Source of the DNA: CAYSBE01 sp964429245
Lineage (GTDB): Bacteria; Bacteroidota; Bacteroidia; UKL13-3
Direction: 5' to 3'
Length of the DNA: 18,233 nucleotides
Assembly: GCA_964429245.1 (NCBI GenBank)
Contig: CAYSBE010000049.1
Span: 1 to 18,233, forward strand
Shown: positions 1-8,100 of the stretch, in pieces
How the letters are laid out: the number at the start of each line of letters is the position of its first letter
Numbering within the stretch: the stretch's first letter is position 1
The notes under the pieces: generated by a model
The model's input: the letters and a program-made list of their open reading frames with translations, nothing else
What the model was told of the DNA's origin: nothing
Databases searched by the model: none
Position numbers and translations under genes: made by a program

Positions 1-1217
1 TTGCGTAAGATGAGTGCCAGTTTATTAAGGATTTTCAACTCTTCTGTATAATCACCTTCACCGGATTCAAGGCGCTCTTGCGCTTCTTCGTAGGAAAATC
101 TTCTGTCGGAGTAAATAACTGTTTTGCCTATCCACGTATCCAACACTTCCGCATGTTCATTTACCGTAAACACAGTTGAGAAGGTAAGTTTTTCCTCATT
201 GGGGCGAAGAGAACACACTCCGTTTGATAGTTTTTCAGGAAGCATGGGTATCGTTCTATCAACCAAATATACAGAGGTTGCTCGTGTCAATGCTTCTTGG
301 TCAAGTATGGTACCTTGCGGAACATAGTGGCTGACATCTGCAATGTGCACACCAATTTCCCATACGCCTTCACTAATTTGTTTTATAGAAAGTGCATCAT
401 CAAAATCTTTGGCGTCTTCAGGATCGATTGTGAAGGTGAGTATTTTGCGAAAGTCTTTCCGTTTTTTAATTTCTTCATTCGAAATGGTTAAAGGGATTTT
501 ATCTGCTTCTTTTTCAACTTCATCAGGAAATTTTACCGTAAAGCCAAACTCATTTATGATGGCATGCATTTCCGTTTGGTGGTCTCCGGGCATTCCCAAT
601 ACTTCTACAATTTCGCCAAATGGATTTTTTTGAGCAGGGTCCCATTCCGTAATTGATGCCACTACTTTTTGCCCATTACGTGCTTTGTTGATTTTATCAA
701 TAGGCACAAATATGTCAACATACATTCGTTTGTCATCAGGTACAACAAACGCATAGTTATGGGCCAACTGTACTACGCCAACATATTTGGTACGTGCTCG
801 TTTTACCACTTCCACAACTTCTCCCGAGTCTTTTCCACTCACTTTATGAGCAAATAAATGAACACGAACCTTATCTCCATGTAGGGCTGTATTTAGGTTT
901 TCTGACTCAATAAATACATCTTTTATATTGGAGTCATCGGGCATAAAATAGCCAATGCCACGCTGAGTCAGTTGCATGGTTCCTTCTAAAAACTGGGATA
1001 CATGTAAGGAAATGTATTTTCCTGGCATTACTTCTTCTACTGCACCTTCTTTTTCCAATATTTTCAAGTTGCGGATGATGGAATCTTTACCCTCAGAGGA
1101 GTCCAGTTCAAGTTTTGCTGCAAGTTGTTTGTAATTGAAAGCTTTACTCTTGTTTTCAGAGAATATTTTTTCAAGTTCTCTCTTAATATTTTTAAGTTTT
1201 GAGGGCGTTCTCTTCAT
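1..1217 (-). CDS. rnr: Ribonuclease R, 3' end of gene cut off by the window edge
   Basis: 3'-5' exoribonuclease of the RNase II/RNB family, which degrades structured RNA and takes part in rRNA and tmRNA-linked mRNA quality control. I translated the minus strand from the ATG at 1215-1217; the frame is open to base 1, giving about 405 codons. The N-terminal ~70 residues look like a winged-helix/helix-turn-helix RNase R leader. Cold-shock/OB-like segments follow (GTMQLTQRGIGYFMPDD, then a second one around YVGVVQLAHNYAFVVPDD). The catalytic RNB domain starts near residue 255 and carries the signature TIDPEDAKDFDDALS at about 262-276, with the Asp residues expected to bind Mg2+, then VHIADVSHYV and a VCSLRPNEEKLTFS block near 332-345. 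An in-frame TAA lies four codons upstream, so the start cannot move further upstream. The rest of RNB and the S1 domain lie outside the window. The gene follows the thioesterase gene on the same strand after a 70-base gap, so the two may be co-transcribed. Confidence 0.95.
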   Translation of the reverse strand, partial: MKRTPSKLKNIKRELEKIFSENKSKAFNYKQLAAKLELDSSEGKDSIIRNLKILEKEGAVEEVMPGKYISLHVSQFLEGTMQLTQRGIGYFMPDDSNIKDVFIESENLNTALHGDKVRVHLFAHKVSGKDSGEVVEVVKRARTKYVGVVQLAHNYAFVVPDDKRMYVDIFVPIDKINKARNGQKVVASITEWDPAQKNPFGEIVEVLGMPGDHQTEMHAIINEFGFTVKFPDEVEKEADKIPLTISNEEIKKRKDFRKILTFTIDPEDAKDFDDALSIKQISEGVWEIGVHIADVSHYVPQGTILDQEALTRATSVYLVDRTIPMLPEKLSNGVCSLRPNEEKLTFSTVFTVNEHAEVLDTWIGKTVIYSDRRFSYEEAQERLESGEGDYTEELKILNKLALILR

Positions 1218-1247
1218 GAAGGAATCGTTTTAATATGATAAAAGTAA

Positions 1248-1305
1248 GCTGTTTGATTAGAATTACAGCAATCTGTTTATGTACAATTTATACACTAAAC
1301 AGATT
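1248..1305 (-). other. Two adjacent stem-loops between the thioesterase gene and rnr
   Basis: A perfect 10-bp inverted repeat (AATCTGTTTA at 1270-1279, TAAACAGATT at 1296-1305) straddles the thioesterase stop codon at 1288-1290. Its interior can add four more pairs (TGTA/TACA) beyond a single bulged C. A shorter 5-bp hairpin (GCTGT at 1248-1252, ACAGC at 1265-1269) follows directly on the minus strand. Neither is followed by a proper U-run, only TTACTTTTATC after the second. They could be a weak terminator or an mRNA-stabilising element between the two genes; the sequence does not decide which. Confidence 0.4.
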
Positions 1306-1713
1306 TTTAAAAGCAGCAGGTACTTCGGTTGTCTTGCGAGACGTATAATCAAAACACACCATGCCTGTTTTGGCTTCACATACCAATGCACCTGATTCGG
1401 ACTTGGTAAAACGATAATACAAATCAAAACTTCTTGCACTAAAATCGGATGCAGTAACTTCTATGTTCAGTCTTTCTCCATAAAAACATTCGTTCTTAAA
1501 AACTATAGCTGTATCGCCCATAATTACCGAAGTGCCGGCCAAATTCATTTCGCTAAATCCATAATGCGCAAAAAAACGCATACGTGCCTCGTGCATATAT
1601 TTTAGGTAGGCATCATTGCTCAGTTGATTACCGTAGTTGATGTCGTCAATGCGAACCAAAATTTCGGTTTGAAATATAAATGTTTCAGGGAGTTGAAGTT
1701 TGATACGGGGCAT
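1288..1713 (-). CDS. Acyl-CoA thioesterase, hotdog fold (4HBT/YbgC-like)
   Basis: A 141-residue single-domain protein of typical length for 4-hydroxybenzoyl-CoA thioesterase-like hotdog enzymes, which hydrolyse acyl-CoA thioesters in the cytoplasm, usually as tetramers. The family signature is in the N-terminal third: VRIDDINYGNQLSNDAYL at 20-37, followed by the long hotdog helix (KYMHEARMRFFAHYGFSE). The beta-strands follow, with FGER-type FYGERLNIEV and a closing ALVCEAKTGMVCFDY strand. Asp24 in the DINYG motif is the likely catalytic acid. In related Bacteroidota proteins, as I remember them, the motif reads DINYGGHLGND; here Gln30 occupies the His position. The natural substrate cannot be told. 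The ATG at 1711-1713 is preceded by a good -7 box. The gene diverges from the large secreted protein and is followed by rnr on the same strand. Confidence 0.85.
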   Translation of the reverse strand: MPRIKLQLPETFIFQTEILVRIDDINYGNQLSNDAYLKYMHEARMRFFAHYGFSEMNLAGTSVIMGDTAIVFKNECFYGERLNIEVTASDFSARSFDLYYRFTKSESGALVCEAKTGMVCFDYTSRKTTEVPAAFKNLFSV

Positions 1714-2134
1714 TTTTTAATATAAGTTAATCTGTAGATCCGCAAATATAAAAGTATGAAAATAAGGTAGCGTTGCCAAATAAGAGTTTTGTGGTATGAA
1801 TCAATTAAAATGTTTGAGACAATTTACAGATGTGCAGGCTTATAAATAAAAATTTAGGTTACAAATAGAACACGATTGTATATATATATTTTCCAATGGT
1901 TAAGGTATATAGAATTAATTCATCTAAATAGTTCAACCATAAAAATTTGACATAAATTGGGCATAGCAAATTTGGTTTTGTCTATATGTATCACCTACAT
2001 TGCGTAGATGATTTTAAATGTTATTTAGATAACTTCGTTATTTAAGCAATTTCAAATACAAAAAATTATTTTCAATTATCTCTATGTATTGATTTGAATA
2101 ACCCTTGCAAAAAACTTTAATCGCTATTAGAAAA
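1714..2134. other. AT-rich divergent intergenic region, no gene found
   Basis: About 420 bases between the divergently transcribed thioesterase and giant secreted-protein genes. It is very AT-rich (for example the TATATATATAT run near 1879-1890) and has no convincing ORF. It must hold promoters for both directions, but only the thioesterase -7 box is clear. On the plus strand TTGATTTG at 2089-2096 is one mismatch from TAnnTTTG and would place a start about 30 bases before the ATG at 2135; it lacks a matching -33 box. An imperfect hairpin (ATCAcCTAC at 1990-1998, GTAGaTGAT at 2004-2012, one mismatch) and a small GTTAT/ATAAC hairpin near 2021-2034 are the only other structures noticed. Confidence 0.5.
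1743..1750 (-). promoter_or_regulatory. Candidate -7 promoter box for the thioesterase (and perhaps rnr)
   Basis: The minus strand reads TATATTTG here, an exact match to the Bacteroidota -7 consensus TAnnTTTG. It lies 29 bases upstream of the thioesterase ATG, which would give a 5' leader of about 20-25 bases. No good -33 TTTG is seen at 19-21 bases upstream; the nearest CAAA on the plus strand (1777-1780) is about 26 bases away, which is too far. The call rests on the single box and its position. Confidence 0.4.
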
Positions 2135-5100
2135 ATGAAAAATTTACTCAACTTAAGAAATGTACTATTTGTATTTATGGCTTTACAATTCTCAGTAATT
2201 GTAAAAGCTCAAACTTATACTTTTACAAATGCAGGGGCAACTGGAATAGACGGACCAACTCAGACGCAAATAAATACTGCATACAGTACCACGAGTTTAG
2301 CAGGACAAGTAACTTCAGTTAACGGGATCCAAAATTGGATAGTACCTGTTGGGGGCAATTATAAAATTGAAGTTTATGGAGCTGAAGGATTTGGAACTTT
2401 TGCCGGTAAAGGAGCCTACATGAGCGGTACATTTAGTTTGTCTGCAAATGATTCACTAAAAATATTGGTAGGCCAACAAGGTGGATGCTGTGTAGGAAGC
2501 GGAACAAATCAATTTGGTGGCGGTGGTGGAAGTTTTGTTGTTCGCGCTAATAATATTCCACTAATTATAGCCGGAGGCGGAGGTGGTGCGATTTATAACA
2601 CCGCTATATTACCATCATCAAATGGTTCAACAGGTGTAAATGGACAAACAGCAGTTGGTACAACAAGTGGCACTGGAGGAACAAGTGGAAATGGTGGCCT
2701 TGAAGGAGGCGGAGGTGGAGGAGGCGGAGGTTTTTTTACCGATGGCACTACTCAGCCATGGGGTGGTAAAAGTTTTTTAAATGGTGGACAAGGAGGTTTA
2801 ACTACGGGAAGTGGTGGTCGTGGAGGATTTGGTGGTGGCGCAGGTTGTAATAGTTTTAATAATGGACGCGGAGGTGGAGGAGGCGGTTACAGCGGAGGAG
2901 GCGGTGCAGGTAGTTCAACTAGTGCTCAGCAAGTTGGTGGTGGTGGTGGTTCTTATAATATAGGCTCTAGCCAAGTTAATTTAGCCGGAGTTAGATCAGG
3001 TCATGGTATGGTGGTAATTACGTTGTTAAGACCTCCTGTTCCTAATGATGCTGGCGTTTCAAATATAACGCCTTTAGGTAATTTTTGTACCGGAGTACAA
3101 ACTATACGGGCTACTATTCGAAATTTTGGATCAAATGCAATAGACTCGGTGAATGTTTCTTGGAGTGTTAACAATGTTTTTCAAGCAACAATAACTCACA
3201 ATACCACACTCGATACTTCTAATGGGTTAGGTGTAAATACAGCACTCATTAATTTGGGTACTTTTAATTTTACGCAATCTATACCTTATACCATTAAAGT
3301 TTGGACGTCAATGCCAAATGGAGTTGCAGATACAGTTAACTTTAATGATACTATGTCAATTACTGTTCGGCCTTCTTTAACTGGAACCTATACTATTAAT
3401 ACATCGCAAGTTACAGGTGGTACTAACTTTCAAAGTTTAACAGATGCAATAAATGCGTTAACTAATTTTGGAGTATGTGGACCTGTTATATTAGAAGTTG
3501 ATTCAAATTTGTTTGGCTCGATTACAATTCCTGCAATTACAGGAATGGATAGTATTAATACATTAACGATTAATGGCAATGGACATACCATCACCGGTAC
3601 CACTGGGCCTGTTATCACATTTTCACAAGCAAGATTCGTCACACTTGATAGCTTAAATGTTACGCTAAATGCTACAACGGGATTTGGGATTCATTTGGGC
3701 AACCAATCAAGAAATATAACAATTCGCAATTCGATAATTGATGTAGGCACAACATCTACCGCAACAAGCAACGGTGGAATTGTAGCTTCAGGCTCGCAAA
3801 CAGTAATTACAACTACGGGTGCAAACGCAAACAATGTTACGATAGAAAACAATACCATTATTGGAGGATATTATGGGGTTTCGCTTGTCGGTACCGGAAC
3901 ATACCTTGGTAGCAGCGGTCATACCGTTAGGAATAATACTTTCTTAGATAATTACTTTGGTGGTGTGTATTTGAGCAGCACTGATACAGTGTTAGTAGAA
4001 AACAATAACATTTCACGCGCAACACGAACTACGATATCTACCTATTATGGTATTTATGGTACTACCACGCGAAACACTAGAGTAATTGGAAACCGAATAC
4101 ACAGCACAGGTGTTGGATCATATACTTGTTATCCAATTTGGTTTGCTACTTCAATAAATAGTGTAGGGTTAGAAACCCAGATAATCAATAATTCAATCTG
4201 GAATATTCCTTCGACTAGCACTGTATACGGATTATATTTCTCTGGTTCTACAACCGGATTTAAGATTAATCACAATACAGTAACCCTTAATACAACGGGA
4301 GGTACCGGAGCTGTGCGTGCAGCATTTTTTGCAGTGGCACCAAATAATGTCGATTTCAGAAACAATATCATGCGGGTATATGGTAGTGGAACTGGTATTA
4401 AGTATTCTGTGTATGTAACAACTACTTCAACCACATTTTTATCATATAATAATGTATTAAATATGGCTGCAACTGCGGGTACAACCAATTCTGTTGGTTT
4501 TTGGACTGCTGATCGCCCCACACTTGCAGATTGGACGACTGCATCAACCCGTGATACCAATTCGTTTAATGTAAATCCGGCTTTCTTTGATGAGCCAAAC
4601 GGATTGTTGTTGCCATTAAACTCAGTAATTGACAATAAAGGCACACCTGTAGGTGTTTTATCCGATTTCATCGGAGCCTCACGTTCTACTACAACACCAG
4701 ATATTGGAGCCTATGAATTTGTAGGTGTTAATGCTGATTTAACAATTTTTAATCCTCAACTGCTTTTTGCAAGTGGATGTAATAACACCAACGATACACT
4801 TCGTGTTACACTAAGGAATTCAATAGGGCCTGCAGTAGATTTTTCAATTAATCCTGTTTCAATAAATTGGAAACTTACCGGGCCAATAAATGATTCCGGG
4901 ATATTCAATATTACTTCCGGTGTTCTTAATTCTGGCAACGAATTAGTTGTTACATTATCCGATACAATTGATAGAAGCATAGTAGGTACTTATCAATTAA
5001 AGGCATTCTTATCTACATCTGTAGTAAATAACCTTTCGATTAATGATACGGTAACAACTAGTTCAAGACCTTCTTATAGTGGTGTGATTAATATCGGTTC

Positions 5101-8100
5101 ACCATCATTCCCAACTATTCAGTCTGCCATTGATTCTCTTACTTTCAGTGGTGTATGTGGTCCTGTTATTATCAATTTGCCTGCTAATTCGGGTCCATAT
5201 TCAGGGAATGTTAATATTGGAAGTATTCCAGGAGCAAGTGCCGTTAAAAATATTCAAATAAATGGAAACGGGAATTTGCTTCAAAGTACAATTTCTCCTG
5301 TTATAAGATTTAATGGTGCAAGTTTTGTAACTATTGATAGTTTACGATTAAACTTAAATGCAACTACCGGATTTGGCATTCATTTAGGTAGCAAATCATC
5401 TGATATAAGAATTATGAAATGCAATATAGATGTAGGAACTACTTCTACAGCTACCACTAATGCAGGAATTGTGGTATCTGGTTCTCCAACTGTTGCAACT
5501 ACTGCAGGTAATAACGCCCAAAGAATTACAATAGAAAATAATACGATTAATGGTGGTTATTATTCCATTGTGATGAGCGGAACGGCTACTTATCTGAATA
5601 ATAGTGGACATATCATACGTAACAATAGATTGCTAAATCAATTTTATTATGGGATTTTCATAACCAATACGGATACATTGCTAATTGAAAACAATGAGAT
5701 TATTCGAAATGCGGGTAGAGCAGATGTGACCAGTATTTACTATGGAATTTATGTTGTGAATGGAAGAAATGTAAATATCACAAGCAATAAGGTTCATACT
5801 TCAGGAGCGGCTTCTATTTCATCTACTTATGGAATAGGGATGAGTACGTCTCAGAACTTGATTGGAGCTCGTTCAAGAATTATCAATAATGCGGTTTATA
5901 ATTTGCAAACAACGGGTGCAGGTTTAGTTTACGGCATTCACCTGCTAGGGACGCTTGATGGTATTGATATCTTCCATAACACAATTGAGGTAGCAAGTAA
6001 TACAAGTACAGGTGCCCGTAGAGGGATTAACTTTGCAACAGCTCCTAATAATATCAATATGCGTAATAATATTGTTTCCCTTGGCGGAAATGGTATAGGG
6101 GCAAAATATTGCGTTTATGTCACGACAATAAGTACAACTTTTACTTCAAATAACAATGTTTTGTATATGGGCGCAACTGCTGGCACTGTCAATAATATAG
6201 GTTTTTGGACAGCAGATAGGCTTACTTTAACGAACTGGACTTCTGCATCATCTCAAGATTCCTTATCTGTTAATGTAAATCCTGTTTTTGCCAATCTAGC
6301 AAATGGCGATATCACCCCATTGTCAATCAATGCAGATAATATAGGCGCATTGGTTGGTGTATCAAATGATTTAAATGGTGTATTGCGGTCAACAACAACT
6401 CCGGATCCGGGTGCACTTGAGTTTACAGGTATACCGGGTGATTTATCAATGATGTCAGCAAGTTTAAAGCGTGTAAGCCAATGTTACGGAGCCAATGATA
6501 CTGTATTGGTTACGGTAAGAAATGTAATAGGTGGTACAGTTGACTTTTCTATAGATCCTTTAACTCTAGTATATGAAGTATCTGGGCCCATAAATACCAT
6601 AGACAGTTTAATTATTAATTCAGGTACGCTGGATGTAAATACGAATATGAATTTGTTTAATAACAATATTAATATGTCCATTCCTGGTATTTACACCCTT
6701 CGTGCATATATAAGACCTAATGCAGTTAATAATTCGTTGATGAATGATTCAACCAATGGTGGACCCGTAGAAGTTAGATCATTATTAAGTGTAACACCTA
6801 AAACAGGCACTGCAACCACGCCAATTGATACATTTATACTTGAAGCCAGGTCACCACTTTTTGCTTCAGGTGGAGTTAAGATTACAGAGGTTTGTCACTA
6901 TAAGTTAAATAACACGACACCTCCGGGTGCGCCAACTGCAGGATGGCCGAGTTACTTATTAGCCGATGACTATGTTGAACTAACAGGAGTACCTAATAGT
7001 GATTTAGCAGGATTTATATTAGAAGAATGGAACGGTACAGCGTTGCAACACACAGCTACTTTCCCAACAGGAACACTATTTAGCCCGAATGGGACTATGG
7101 TAGTTGCTACAGGACAATTGGCATCAAGTGTGCCTGTTGCTTCTAGTTTCTATTACCATTCCGGTAATACCATTACACACGGTTCTACTGATAACAGAGG
7201 ATACTTAATTAAAAACCCTTCAGGGGTAATTATTGATGCAGTTGTTTATGGTAATTATACATTCCCAACTTTGTCCGGTGTAACAAGTTCTGATTGGTCA
7301 GGAACTACTACAAGTACTTCCAGTGCAGGAAATCGCTTAACAGGTGTTGATAATAACACATCATCTAATTGGGCGAATTCAACTACTATCCCTCAAGATC
7401 CTAATGTATTGAATGCTGGAGTGCCCGTTCCTACACCTGCATCTATGGCAGGATTCAATTGGTATTACCTAAGTAGCCCCATTGATACCAATGCCAAAAT
7501 TAAGGTTGGTCCATACGTTACTCCTGGTATTTATCGTTATGTAGCCGAATATGTAAATAGCTGTGGTACGTTCTATGATACCGTAACAATAACTGCAACG
7601 AGTACTGTACCTGTAACGCTTACTTCATTTGAAGCGCTTAAAAATAATAATGATGTAATGCTGAACTGGATTACGGCTTCCGAAATCAATAATGATTATT
7701 TTGAAGTGCAACGTTCGATTGAAGGGGTGAATTTTGAAACTATCGGTAAAGTTAAGGGCAATGCTACTACTTCATCTTTATCATCCTATGCCTTTAATGA
7801 TAAAAACGTAATGGCCGATTTTAGCAATGTTTCCACATTCTTCTATCGCCTCAAGCAGGTTGATTTTGATGGAACCACCGATTACAGCAAAACAATAAGG
7901 GTAAGTAATAATACACTTACAGCCAATAATATTGAAGTATATCCAAACCCGAATAACGGATCCTTCAATATCTTGGTGCCGGCCAATGAGCAGTCAACTG
8001 TTCAACTAACAGTTGTTGACAGAACGGGCAGAGTAGTTGAGCAAAAAATACTGACTCTGCAACAAGGCAATAATTTGCTCGACCTTAATCTTTCATTATC

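Noticed and set aside
1879..1890. TATATATATAT run as a promoter or origin element
   Set aside because: It is simple AT repetition in an AT-rich spacer with no -33 partner and no DnaA-box-like motif nearby.
2105..2134. TTG at 2105 as the start of the giant protein
   Set aside because: It would put ten residues ahead of a complete signal peptide that begins at the ATG at 2135. The ATG start is preferred. The same reasoning favours ATG 9526 over TTG 9517 for the DPP-IV gene.
2521..2960. Dense GGN-rich DNA that looks like a simple-sequence repeat or a CRISPR-like pattern
   Set aside because: The frame stays open, the glycine codons vary (GGA, GGC, GGT), and there are no regular spacers. This is coding for the glycine-rich domain.
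4270..4671. 133-codon open frame on the minus strand inside the giant protein gene
   Set aside because: It is antisense to the conserved beta-helix repeat, with a similar shadow frame under copy 2. It is explained by the composition of the repeat.
3380..6430. Beta-helix modules as active pectate or polysaccharide lyases
   Set aside because: No catalytic motif could be recognised. Many Bacteroidota surface proteins carry such helices as structural or binding parts only, so no enzyme name is given.
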